This document shows, piece by piece, positions 46,252-54,615 of a stretch of 64,000 nt of DNA. Numbering within the stretch: the first letter of the stretch is position 1; each line of letters opens with the position of its first letter. This stretch comes from Paraburkholderia sp. HP33-1. GTDB taxonomy: Bacteria; Pseudomonadota; Gammaproteobacteria; Burkholderiales; Burkholderiaceae. The stretch is from the NCBI RefSeq assembly GCF_021390595.1, contig NZ_JAJEJR010000001.1, positions 930,001-994,000 on the forward strand, written 5' to 3'. Made by a program: the position numbers and the translations under genes. A model generated the notes under the pieces. The model was not told the origin of the DNA and ran no database searches. It worked only from the letters and a program-made list of their open reading frames with translations.

Positions 46252-47016
46252 TCAGGCGAGCGACTCCGCCGCGCGCCCGCGCACCTCGCCCGTCAGGCGC
46301 GTCTCGATCGTATGCGGGGACTCCTTGCGTGAAATCGCGAGGAGCCCGTCGAGGTAGAGGCGGCGAAACCGCGCCTCGCTGTCGACCTGCGCCTGCAACT
46401 TGCCGTACAGCGGCAGAAACACCAGATTCGCGAGCGCGAGACCGTACAGCGTCGCGACGAACGCCGTCGCGATGCCCGAGCCGAGTTGCGCCGGGTCGAG
46501 AATGTGATTGGTGACCTGGATCAGCCCGAGCACCGAGCCGAGGATGCCGAACGTCGGCGCATAGCCGCCCGCCTGCTGCCACACGCGCGCGGCCGCCATG
46601 TGATTGCGCGCGTACGCATCGAGTTCGCGCTGCAGCGCGTCTTCGAGCACGGCGGTGGACACGCCGTTCGCGAGCAGTTCGAGCCCGCGTCTGGCGAATG
46701 GATGAATGCCGCTGACGTCCATCGATTCGAACGCGAGCAGGCCGTTGAGCTTTGCCTGGTCACCCCATTCGAGCAGATCCGCAAGACTCTTCTGGTCGAC
46801 CCGCCGCGCGCGCGTGAACGCGAGACCGAGCAGCTTCACCGCATCGAAGAAGCGCGCCCATGTGTTCTGGATCATCACCGCGCCGAGCGTACCGCCGAGC
46901 ACGATGACGAACGCTTCGTACTGGAACAGCGTCAGAAAATGCCCGCCTTCGAGCGCGAAGCCAAACACGATCGCCGCTCCGCCGAACAGCACACCGAATA
47001 ACGTCAACAGATCCAT
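46252..47016 (-). CDS. MotA-like stator protein
   Basis: 254 residues with four hydrophobic segments. MDLLTLFGVLFGGAAIVFGFALEGGH and FVIVLGGTLGAVMIQ form the first two, a long charged cytoplasmic loop follows, and APTFGILGSVLGLIQVTNHI and LGSGIATAFVATLYGLALANLV form the last two, containing the conserved Pro of MotA. Its sequence is closer to the PomA/MotC branch than to E. coli MotA. It is encoded 24 bases after a cyclic-nucleotide/FliG-like gene and 44 before the MotB-like gene, all on the minus strand. In flagellar motors the MotA cytoplasmic loop contacts FliG, whose counterpart here would be the upstream gene product. Confidence 0.93.
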   Translation of the reverse strand: MDLLTLFGVLFGGAAIVFGFALEGGHFLTLFQYEAFVIVLGGTLGAVMIQNTWARFFDAVKLLGLAFTRARRVDQKSLADLLEWGDQAKLNGLLAFESMDVSGIHPFARRGLELLANGVSTAVLEDALQRELDAYARNHMAAARVWQQAGGYAPTFGILGSVLGLIQVTNHILDPAQLGSGIATAFVATLYGLALANLVFLPLYGKLQAQVDSEARFRRLYLDGLLAISRKESPHTIETRLTGEVRGRAAESLA

Positions 47017-47040
47017 GCTTGTCCCCGAACCGCGCCGCGT

Positions 47041-48255
47041 TCACGCTGCCTTCAGCGTCTTCACCGCGTCGAGCAGCCGTTGCTCGATGTCACCGACTTC
47101 GACCGGATCGATCTTGATGTCGCGCCGCATCACCCACGACACTTCGTTGCGGCGCACTTCGGTCATCACCGACAGCAGGCGCTCGGCCACCGGCTGCCCG
47201 TCGATGCTGACGAGCAGCTTCGCGAGATCGTACGTATCGAAGCCGCTGACGACTTCGAACAGCGTGCGCTGGTCGACGAAGGCGAGATCGTCGAGCGAAT
47301 TGAGCGCGCCGCTCTGGCGCGTACTGCGTCGCGAGAAATAGGCGACGCCTTGCTGCTCGACATAGGTCAGCACCTTCGACTTGCGGAACGCGAAGAGTTC
47401 GTCGGCGATTTCGCCGTGCGACAGCTTGTTCAGGATCAACGTCTTGTCGACGCCGATCAACGCCTCCAGATCGGTCAGCTCGATCAGCTCGAGCTCGCTG
47501 CTCACCGCGATATCGAGCTCGCCTTCCGCGACCTGCTGCGCGCGATCGACGATGCGCGCGGCGTCGAACGTGACGACCTGGCGTGCGGCCGCGCCGTCAT
47601 ACGCCGAGTATTCGGTCGACACGTTATTTAGTTGTCCGGGCTGCGCGGCCTCGATCGTGACGAGGTTGAGCTTCTCCATGCGCTTGAGCATCGCCATCAC
47701 GTGCGGACGCGAATGGCCGGCAATCGCGCGACACTTCTTGATCACTTCGACGAGCGGCACCGAGATTTCCTCGCCCTGCGATTGCTGCGGCCGGCGTCCC
47801 CAGCTGTCGTTCGCATCGCGCCGTTCGCCGTTCGACATCAGTGTCAGCACGTGGGCATACGACAGCACGCCCGGCAGAAAATCGGCGTGCGTATAGGTCG
47901 CGAGCAGATCGTCCTTGCGCTTCACGCGACGAATCAACGTGCGTGTGATATGACGCAGCAACGGCGACACTCGCTCGATCTCTTCGTCGAGCATGCCGGT
48001 CGGTACGACGGTCAGTTGACAGAAGCTCAATGCCTTCGCCGTGTGGCTGCGCGGCTCGGCAGCGAGCAACGCGGCTTCCCCGAAGAATTCGCCACGGCCC
48101 AGCGTCGCGACGACGACCTTCTTGTCGTCGCAGCGAGTGGAAAGTTCGACCTTGCCTTCCGTGATCAGAAAAACGACGGACTCACCCGAGTAGCCCTCGG
48201 AATAGATGATCTCGCCGGGCGCCGCTGTGCGCGTCCACGACTGTTGCCGATTCAA
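47041..48255 (-). CDS. Crp-like cyclic-nucleotide-binding protein with FliG-like C-terminal domain
   Basis: 404 residues from a TTG start at 48255 preceded by AGGGG at 7 bases; further upstream codons are unconserved. Residues 10-85 are a cNMP-binding domain (PGEIIYSEGYSGESVVFLITE and the cassette GEFFGEAALLAAEPRSHTA). Residues about 155-200 resemble a winged-helix (SVPLVEVIKKCRAIAG, VMAMLKRMEKLNLVTIE). The last 85 residues (LDDLAFVDQRTLFEVVSGFD, LLSVMTEVRRNEVSWVMRRD, PVEVGDIEQRLLDAVKTLK) align with the C-terminal ARM domain of flagellar rotor protein FliG, pattern V-D-x-R, M-[ST]-x-R, V-x-[LV]-x-[DQ]-[IV]-E. It precedes a MotA-like gene, so it may be the sensor/rotor half of a stator module. 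The FliG match is by eye. Confidence 0.85.
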   Translation of the reverse strand: MNRQQSWTRTAAPGEIIYSEGYSGESVVFLITEGKVELSTRCDDKKVVVATLGRGEFFGEAALLAAEPRSHTAKALSFCQLTVVPTGMLDEEIERVSPLLRHITRTLIRRVKRKDDLLATYTHADFLPGVLSYAHVLTLMSNGERRDANDSWGRRPQQSQGEEISVPLVEVIKKCRAIAGHSRPHVMAMLKRMEKLNLVTIEAAQPGQLNNVSTEYSAYDGAAARQVVTFDAARIVDRAQQVAEGELDIAVSSELELIELTDLEALIGVDKTLILNKLSHGEIADELFAFRKSKVLTYVEQQGVAYFSRRSTRQSGALNSLDDLAFVDQRTLFEVVSGFDTYDLAKLLVSIDGQPVAERLLSVMTEVRRNEVSWVMRRDIKIDPVEVGDIEQRLLDAVKTLKAA

Positions 48256-48657
48256 AGTATTTCCCCTGCAGCGCTGTTTTGTCGTTGCGGCTGTGCGACG
48301 CGGCGCATTGCATCGCATGGGGCGACAGCCATTCCCCTTACGCACGTTTACGACATTGGGCAGGGACTCTTTAACGGGCGGGAGAGGGTCGGATCGGGAG
48401 GAAAACGCGCTGCAAGTCGCGTTTGGAAGCGGAGAACCGCGATAAAACGCCAGGTGAATCGTTTGCGCGTGGCGTAATGGCGCATGTATGCCGCGACCCG
48501 GCGGCCGGCAAATTTTTTTATGACCACGGTTCGAAAGCATTTGCCTGGGAGTCCGTTGGAAGCAGTTGATGAACGGTCGATTTGAATGAGCGGGCCGCAG
48601 CGAATGCTATGCTCTCGTTCGACCAAAAATATTGCGCCTATGGCGCGACATCCGCAC
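48256..48657. other. Divergent intergenic region
   Basis: 402 bases between two divergent genes, holding the promoters of the stator operon and of the methyltransferase-like gene. An open extension of the cNMP/FliG frame to 48540 has no family similarity and reads as chance. A CCGGCGGCCGG stretch followed by seven T at about 48494-48519 could be a weak terminator on the plus strand. No FliA-type (GCCGATAA) promoter found by eye. Confidence 0.35.
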
Positions 48658-49593
48658 ATGACGAAACTGATCAGGCGCGCTTCGGCCGAAGCGCGCGCTT
48701 TCCGCAACCGGGACGCCGAAGCTATCGGCGGTAAGCAGAAAATGGCGCACAAAAAGGCGCCAAAACCCACGCACAATGCGAGCGGCACCGTCGACCACGA
48801 CGTTCACGACGCACCGCAAATCGAAGCACCGCGCAAGCCGCGTTTCGCGCCGGTGACGTTCTCCGAAGAGGGCGGCGTGCGCTTCCTGCATTTCGGCACG
48901 GAATGGGTGCAAGGCGCGATGCGTCTGCGCAAGCCCGATCACATCGAACTCGAATACGCGCAGCAGATGATGGCCTGGCTGCTGTTCCTCGAAACGCCGA
49001 AGCGCATCGTGCAGCTCGGGCTCGGCGCGGCGTCGCTGACCAAGTTCGCGCACCGCTTCCTGAAGGGCGCCAAGGTCGAGGCCGTCGAATTGAATCCGGC
49101 GGTCGTGGTGGCCGCGCACACGATGTTCGAGCTGCCGCCCGACGATGCGCGTCTGACCGTGCACGAAACCGATGCGTGGGACTTCGTCAACGAGCGCGCG
49201 AACCACGGCACGATCGGTGCGCTGCAGATCGACATCTACGATGCGACCGCGCGCGGCCCGGTGCTCGATAGCGTCGGGTTTTACCGCGCGGCGCGCGCGT
49301 GCCTGACCGAGGCGGGCATCGCCACGGTGAACCTGTTCGGCGATCATCCGAGCTTCGTGCGCAACATGAAGCGTCTGAACGAAGCCTTCGACGGCCGCGT
49401 CGTCGCGCTGCCCGAAGTACACGACGGCAACCGCATCGCGATCGCGTTCTCGGGCCCCGCGCTCGACGTGCCGTACGGCGCGCTCGAGGCGCGCGCGAAG
49501 CTGATCGAAGCCGAGCTCGGCTTGCCGGCGCGCAAGTGGATCAAGGGTTTGCGCGAATCGACGGGGCAGACGGGCGCATCGTTTGCGATCTGA
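48658..49593 (+). CDS. Spermidine-synthase-like SAM-dependent methyltransferase-fold protein
   Basis: 311 residues. The Rossmann core resembles spermidine synthases: IVQLGLGAASLTKFAHRFL (SAM motif I), KVEAVELNPAVVVAAHTMFE (acidic strand), then ARLTVHETDAWDFV and GALQIDIYDATARGP. The first about 80 residues are basic and unconserved. Catalytic residues for polyamine transfer are not obvious, so the role is unknown. Start is uncertain: in-frame ATGs at 48586, 48640, 48658 and 48742 are possible, none with a strong ribosome site. Confidence 0.82.
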   Translation: MTKLIRRASAEARAFRNRDAEAIGGKQKMAHKKAPKPTHNASGTVDHDVHDAPQIEAPRKPRFAPVTFSEEGGVRFLHFGTEWVQGAMRLRKPDHIELEYAQQMMAWLLFLETPKRIVQLGLGAASLTKFAHRFLKGAKVEAVELNPAVVVAAHTMFELPPDDARLTVHETDAWDFVNERANHGTIGALQIDIYDATARGPVLDSVGFYRAARACLTEAGIATVNLFGDHPSFVRNMKRLNEAFDGRVVALPEVHDGNRIAIAFSGPALDVPYGALEARAKLIEAELGLPARKWIKGLRESTGQTGASFAI

Positions 49594-49613
49594 GCGGCGC
49601 CATCCATTTCGGT

Positions 49614-49663
49614 AAAGCAAAGCGGCCGTGCCGGCGTATCAGTCGGCACGGCCGCTTTGCTTT
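49614..49663. terminator. Bidirectional terminator after the methyltransferase-like gene
   Basis: Arms AAAGCAAAGCGGCCGTGCCG and CGGCACGGCCGCTTTGCTTT are perfect reverse complements around 10 bases. A T-containing tail flanks the plus-strand end. Confidence 0.85.
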
Positions 49664-49888
49664 CAGTACTTTTCACGTCTGCTCTGCAACCTCATCCAGC
49701 GTGCTTCGTTGGCCTGCCGCAGCCTTGTCCCACGCCAATGCGCCTCGGGTCGTCCCTGCTTGACCGGGTGTTCGCGACTCCTATACTCTTTCGAAGCTTT
49801 CGGGGCGCCCGTGGCCATTCGCCCGCTGTGTGTTCCATCTCCCGCCGACCACGGGCAGATAAATTCTAAATAGGAAACAGGAGACGTC

Positions 49889-50131
49889 ATGGCTCGCGAC
49901 GCCGACGTGAAGAAAGCCAGCAAGCACTGGCTCTGGCTATTGCTGCTCCCCTGGATCGCGATGGTCTGGGTGCCGTCCTACAACCGGATCGAACCGCAAC
50001 TGTTCGGTTTTCCGTTCTTCTACTGGTATCAGCTATTGTGGGTGCTGATCAGCGCGGTCATCACCTGGTTCGTCTACTCGAAGACCAAATCCCGCTACAC
50101 GGGTCGCACGAACGGGGGCGCGCAACAATGA
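49889..50131 (+). CDS. DUF3311 membrane protein, partner of SSS symporter
   Basis: 80 residues with two membrane segments (WLWLLLLPWIAMVWVP and FFYWYQLLWVLISAVITWFVYS). DUF3311 subunits are usually encoded directly before sodium/solute symporters of the acetate/monocarboxylate type. The stop overlaps the symporter start by four bases (ATGA), which supports a coupled operon. The ATG at 49889 follows ACAGGAGACG. Confidence 0.9.
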   Translation: MARDADVKKASKHWLWLLLLPWIAMVWVPSYNRIEPQLFGFPFFYWYQLLWVLISAVITWFVYSKTKSRYTGRTNGGAQQ

Positions 50132-51678
50132 ACCCCATTGCAACCTTCGTCTTCGTTCTATTTTTCATCGGCGTCACGATTCTCGGCTTCGTCGCGGCCC
50201 ACTGGCGGCGCGGCAATCTCGCGCATATTGAAGAGTGGGGTCTTGGCGGCCGGCGCTTCGGCACGATCGTCACGTGGTTCCTGCTGGGCGGCGACCTGTA
50301 CACCGCCTACACGTTCATCGCGGTGCCGGCGCTCGTGTTCGGCGCGGGCGCGACGGGCTTCTTCGCGCTGCCGTACACGATCCTGATCTATCCGTTCGCG
50401 TTCGTCGTGTTCCCGAAGCTGTGGAGCATCGCGAAGCGGCATGGCTACGTGACGTCGGCGGACTTCGTGTCGGCCCGCTACGGCAGCCGCATGCTCGCGC
50501 TCGCGGTCGCGGGGACCGGCATCGTCGCAACGATGCCGTACATCGCGCTGCAGCTGGTCGGTATCGAAGTGGTGATCGGCGCGCTCGGTTTCGACACGAC
50601 GGGCTTCGTCGGCGATCTGCCGCTGATCATCGCGTTCGCGATCCTCGCGGCCTACACGTACACGTCGGGCCTGCGCGCGCCCGCCATGATCGCGGTCGTC
50701 AAGGACATCCTGATCTACGTGACGATCTTCGCCGCGATCATCGTAATTCCGCCGCAACTCGGCGGCTTCGGCCATATCTTCGGCGCGGTGCCGCCGGCCA
50801 AGCTGCTGCTGAAGTCGCCGGACGTGTCGAGCCTGAACGGCTATAGCGCGTACGCGACCCTCGCGGTGGGCTCGGCGCTCGCCCTGTTCCTCTATCCGCA
50901 CTCGATCACCGCGGTGCTGTCGTCGAAATCGAGCAACACGATCCGCCGCAACATGGCGCTGCTGCCGGCCTATTCGCTCGTGCTCGGCCTGCTCGCGCTG
51001 CTCGGCTTCATGGCACTCGCGGCCGGCGTGAAGGACATGCCGGAATTCGCGCCGTACTTCAAGGCCTTCGGCCCGAACTTCGCGGTGCCGGCGCTGTTCC
51101 TGCACTTCTTCCCGTCGTGGTTCGTCGGCGTCGCGTTCGCGGCGATCGGTATCGGCGCGCTGGTACCGGCGGCGATCATGTCGATCGCGGCGGCGAACCT
51201 GTACACGCGTAACGTGCACAAGGAGTTCATCAACCGCAACATGACGCACGACCAGGAGACCAACGTCGCGAAGCTCGTGTCGCTGATCGTCAAGGTCGGC
51301 GCGGTCGCGTTCATTCTCGGTCTGCCGCTCACGTACGCGATCCAGCTGCAGCTGCTCGGTGGCATCTGGATCATCCAGACGCTGCCGGCGATCGTGCTGG
51401 GTCTCTTCACGCGCATGCTCGACTACCGGGGTCTGTTGCTCGGCTGGGCGGCTGGTATCGCGACCGGCACGTGGATGGCGATTTCGCTGAAGCTCGCGAG
51501 CTCGATCTTCACGATCCACCTGTTCGGCATGGCGATTCCGGGCTATGCGGCGGTGTGGTCGCTGATCGTGAACCTCGTGGTGTCGGTCGTCGTGAGCCTG
51601 TTCGTGCGCGTGGTGGGCATGCAGCGCGCCGAGGACCGCACGCGTCCGGAAGACTACCTGGACGTCGTCGAAGGCTGA
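50128..51678 (+). CDS. Sodium:solute symporter, MctP/ActP type
   Basis: 516 residues, about 13 membrane segments. AAHWRRGNLAHIEEWGLGGRRFG and the downstream TYTSGLRAPAMIAVVKDI, LYPHSITAVLSSKS and ALVPAAIMSIAAANL sections fit SSS-family monocarboxylate/acetate transporters. The substrate (lactate, pyruvate, acetate or similar) is not decided by sequence. It is coupled to the DUF3311 gene. Confidence 0.93.
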   Translation: MNPIATFVFVLFFIGVTILGFVAAHWRRGNLAHIEEWGLGGRRFGTIVTWFLLGGDLYTAYTFIAVPALVFGAGATGFFALPYTILIYPFAFVVFPKLWSIAKRHGYVTSADFVSARYGSRMLALAVAGTGIVATMPYIALQLVGIEVVIGALGFDTTGFVGDLPLIIAFAILAAYTYTSGLRAPAMIAVVKDILIYVTIFAAIIVIPPQLGGFGHIFGAVPPAKLLLKSPDVSSLNGYSAYATLAVGSALALFLYPHSITAVLSSKSSNTIRRNMALLPAYSLVLGLLALLGFMALAAGVKDMPEFAPYFKAFGPNFAVPALFLHFFPSWFVGVAFAAIGIGALVPAAIMSIAAANLYTRNVHKEFINRNMTHDQETNVAKLVSLIVKVGAVAFILGLPLTYAIQLQLLGGIWIIQTLPAIVLGLFTRMLDYRGLLLGWAAGIATGTWMAISLKLASSIFTIHLFGMAIPGYAAVWSLIVNLVVSVVVSLFVRVVGMQRAEDRTRPEDYLDVVEG

Positions 51679-51708
51679 TCCGGCTCCAGATCACGCTCTG
51701 AAAAACGC

Positions 51709-51745
51709 AACGCCCGCCGACGAAAGTTCGCGGGCGTTTGTGTTT
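51709..51745 (+). terminator. Terminator after the symporter gene
   Basis: AACGCCCGC pairs with GCGGGCGTT around a 12-base loop, followed by TTGTGTTT. It lies 30 bases past the symporter stop. Confidence 0.75.
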
Positions 51746-51805
51746 GCGGGGCACTTCAGGGCAGGATAGCGGAACCGTCCTTTCACGCGTTCGCCGCGCG
51801 CCGCC

Positions 51806-52930
51806 ATGGCTGCTGCCGATACTCCCACCGTGATCCCCCGCCGCGCGGCGCTCAGCCGGATGGTGCGCGCGGTCACGTCGCCGTACTACCGCTACCGGCA
51901 CGCGAGAGTGCTGCACAGCCTGCGCGTCGGCCTCGCGATGCTGGTGTCGATTCTTGCGACGACCGGCATCGATATTCCGCACGGCATCTGGTCGTCGGTG
52001 ACGCTGCTGGTCGTGATCGGCGGCTTGCAGCATCACGGCAATATCCGCAAGAAAGCGGCCGAACGCGCGGCCGGCACGCTGCTCGGCGCATCGATCGGGC
52101 TCCTGCTGATCGTGCAGCAGAACTACATCGGCTCGCTGCCGCTCACTTACGTGCTGATGGCGATCGTCGCGGCGATCTGCGCGTGGTTCGCGATCGGCTC
52201 GTCCGGCTATATCGGGCTCCTGACCGCGATCACGATGTGCATCGTCGCGGGCCACGGCGACAATCTGATCGACGTCGGCCTGTGGCGCACGCTGAACGTG
52301 CTGATCGGCATCGTGATTGCGCTGGCGTTTTCGTTCGCGTTTCCGCTGCACGCGACGTATTCGTGGCGCTATGGGCTCGCCGCTAATCTGCGCGAATGCG
52401 CGAGCATCTACGCGCGGCTCCTTGAAGGCGAGACGATCACCGAGGAAGAGCAGGTCAAGCACTTCCTGCAGATCAACAAGCGGCTCGTGCAACTGCGCTC
52501 GCTGATGCCGTCGGTCGCGAAGGAAATCGACGTGCCGCAGACGAAGCTCGAGGAGATCCAGCGGCTGCATCGCTCGGTGCTCAGCTCACTCGAACTGCTG
52601 GCGACGGGGCCGCTGATGAACGCCGACGCCGCCGCGCGCACGGCCTTTGCGAAACATTGCGGTGCCGAGGTGCGCGCGGTGCGCTCGATCCTGCTGTCGA
52701 CCGCGCGCGGGCTGCGCTTTGGCCGCCCGACGCGCTTCGGGATTCCGGCGGCCGCGCCGCTCGCGAAGGGCAATAGCGCTGCGGCCGCCGCGTTGCCGCC
52801 CGACTGGCAAGGGCCATACTGGCTCGGTCAGCGGCTCGCGGAGCAGGTGGACCGGTTACGCGCGCTGTTGCTGGAGACCGAGCCGAACTGGAATATCGAG
52901 CGTCACGCGCGGGCGGCGCGGATCGCCTAG
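51806..52930 (+). CDS. FUSC-family (aromatic acid exporter-like) membrane protein
   Basis: 374 residues. Six clustered hydrophobic segments (residues 40-180; LRVGLAMLVSILATTGIDIP, GIWSSVTLLVVIGGLQHHGN, and so on) resemble FUSC/ArAE-type exporters such as AaeB. A cytoplasmic C-terminal 180 residues is helical with charged segments. It could export hydroxylated aromatic acids or fusaric acid; no membrane-fusion partner is adjacent. The start ATG at 51806 follows no clear ribosome site. Confidence 0.87.
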   Translation: MAAADTPTVIPRRAALSRMVRAVTSPYYRYRHARVLHSLRVGLAMLVSILATTGIDIPHGIWSSVTLLVVIGGLQHHGNIRKKAAERAAGTLLGASIGLLLIVQQNYIGSLPLTYVLMAIVAAICAWFAIGSSGYIGLLTAITMCIVAGHGDNLIDVGLWRTLNVLIGIVIALAFSFAFPLHATYSWRYGLAANLRECASIYARLLEGETITEEEQVKHFLQINKRLVQLRSLMPSVAKEIDVPQTKLEEIQRLHRSVLSSLELLATGPLMNADAAARTAFAKHCGAEVRAVRSILLSTARGLRFGRPTRFGIPAAAPLAKGNSAAAAALPPDWQGPYWLGQRLAEQVDRLRALLLETEPNWNIERHARAARIA

Positions 52931-52943
52931 ACGGAGCTGATCC

Positions 52944-53363
52944 TCAAACTTGCGGCGGCAGCGTGACCATCCACATCAGGCCGAAGCGGTCCACCACCAT
53001 CCCGAAGCCCTTGCTCCAGAAGGTTTGCTGGAACGGCATCACGACCTTGCCGCCGTCGGCGAGCGCGTTGCAGTATTTCTCCGCCGACGCGCTGTCTTCG
53101 ACTGTCAGCGACAGGCTGAAGCGGTTGAACGGGCCGGCTGCCGGGTCGCAGTTGCCGTCGGAAGCCATCCACGTGCTCGAGCCCATCTGCACGTTGGCGT
53201 GCATGATCTTGTCGGCGAGCTCGGGGCGCGGCGGGTTGTTCGCGTCCGGCGGCGCCTCCTTGAACAGCATCTTGAAGGTCACCTGGGCGCCGAGTTTGTC
53301 GGTGTAGTAGTCGAGCGCTTCCTGGCAACGGCCGTTGAAGAACACATAGGGCTGAACGTACAT
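52944..53363 (-). CDS. VOC/PhnB-like protein (glyoxalase fold)
   Basis: 139 residues. MYVQPYVFFNGRCQEALDYY is a signature of PhnB-type and DUF1428-like proteins in the VOC superfamily, and the C-terminus MPFQQTFWSKGFGMVVDRFGLMWMV is also typical. The metal- or substrate-binding role is undetermined. ATG 53363 after GGAGACGATC is preferred over the in-frame ATG four codons upstream, which overlaps the ribosome site. It is convergent with the FUSC gene and precedes nothing else. Confidence 0.88.
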   Translation of the reverse strand: MYVQPYVFFNGRCQEALDYYTDKLGAQVTFKMLFKEAPPDANNPPRPELADKIMHANVQMGSSTWMASDGNCDPAAGPFNRFSLSLTVEDSASAEKYCNALADGGKVVMPFQQTFWSKGFGMVVDRFGLMWMVTLPPQV

Positions 53364-53438
53364 GATCGTCTCCATGATCAGGCGTTGGCGGGCGCCATCG
53401 TTCCCCGAATGCGGCAGCGGGGAGTGGCGCCCTGCATC

Positions 53439-54392
53439 TCAGCGCAGCGTTTCGATCAGTTTTTCCAGCTTTACCGCGTCCGCGGCGAACGTACGGATGC
53501 CTTCGGCGAGCTTCTCGGTCGCCATCGCGTCGTCGTTGACGAGGAAGCGGAACGATTTCTCGTCGACCGGCACGCGCCCGATGTCCGCGTCGCCCGATGC
53601 CTCCGCTGACAGCTTACGCTCGACCTTGTCGGTGCTCTCCTGGAGCTTCTGCAGCAGATCGGGGCTGATCGTCAGCAGATCGCAGCCGGCTAGTTCCAGA
53701 ATTTGCGAGGTGGTGCGGAAGCTCGCGCCCATCACCTCAGTCTTGTAGCCGAACTTCTTGTAGTACGCGTAGATGCGGCGCACCGACTTGACGCCCGGAT
53801 CGTTGGCGCCGCCGTCTTTCGCTTCGTCCCACGCGCTGCCGGCGCTCTTCTTGTACCAGTCGTAGATGCGGCCGACGAACGGCGAGATCAGCTGCGCGCC
53901 CGCTTCGGCACAGGCCGCCGCCTGCGCGAGCGAGAACAGCAGCGTCATGTTGCAGTGGATGCCTTCCTTCTGCAGCACCTCGGCCGCGCGCACGCCTTCC
54001 CACGTGGAGGCGAGCTTGATCAGTACGCGGTCGCGCTCGACGCCGTGCTCCTTGTAAAGCGCAATCAGTTCGTGGGCTTTCGCGATCGAGCCTTGGACGT
54101 CGAAAGACAGGCGCGCGTCGACTTCGGTCGACACCCGCCCCGGGATGATCTTGAGGATCTCGCTGCCGAACGCGATCAGCAACTGGTCGATGATCGCGCC
54201 GACCGGCTTCGACGCATGCGCCTTCACGGTCTTTTCGAGCAGCGGCCGGTAATCGTCTTTCTGCACGGCTTTCAGAATCAGCGACGGATTGGTGGTCGCA
54301 TCCCGCGGCTTGTACTGGGCGAGCTGCTGGAAGTCGCCGGTGTCGGCCACCACGGTGGTGTACTGCTTGAGTTGATCGAGTGCGGTTGTCAT
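53439..54392 (-). CDS. tal: Transaldolase
   Basis: 317 residues. Non-oxidative pentose phosphate pathway: moves a dihydroxyacetone unit between sugar phosphates. N-terminal [20 protein letters not shown] and [15 protein letters not shown]; the catalytic Schiff-base Lys is in [34 protein letters not shown] and [13 protein letters not shown] follow. Full length. Start ATG 54392 with conserved N-terminus. benE lies upstream on the same strand, but 223 bases separate them. Confidence 0.97.
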   Translation of the reverse strand: MTTALDQLKQYTTVVADTGDFQQLAQYKPRDATTNPSLILKAVQKDDYRPLLEKTVKAHASKPVGAIIDQLLIAFGSEILKIIPGRVSTEVDARLSFDVQGSIAKAHELIALYKEHGVERDRVLIKLASTWEGVRAAEVLQKEGIHCNMTLLFSLAQAAACAEAGAQLISPFVGRIYDWYKKSAGSAWDEAKDGGANDPGVKSVRRIYAYYKKFGYKTEVMGASFRTTSQILELAGCDLLTISPDLLQKLQESTDKVERKLSAEASGDADIGRVPVDEKSFRFLVNDDAMATEKLAEGIRTFAADAVKLEKLIETLR

Positions 54393-54615
54393 GTTCGGGC
54401 CTTCAGGGCGCGTGCGCGCCGTGGTTCAGGGGAAATGAGGACGCCGCCGCGCCGGCTGGACAAAGCAGAGGAGCCAGCCGGCGCCGGCGGCCGCGGGTCA
54501 AGCCGCAGCGCGTCCCGCGATGGCGCGGGGAAACGCTGCCGGATACATCTATTCTATGGCGGATCGCCGGGGACAGTATGAACACCGGGTATCGACAGCA
54601 GGCGGTGCGCTCGGT

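Noticed and set aside
45521..48255. Zorya-type (ZorAB) anti-phage defence
   Set aside because: MotA/MotB-like proteins occur in Zorya, but here there is no ZorC, ZorD or ZorE gene, the MotB-like protein is short, and the lead gene is a cNMP/FliG-like protein.
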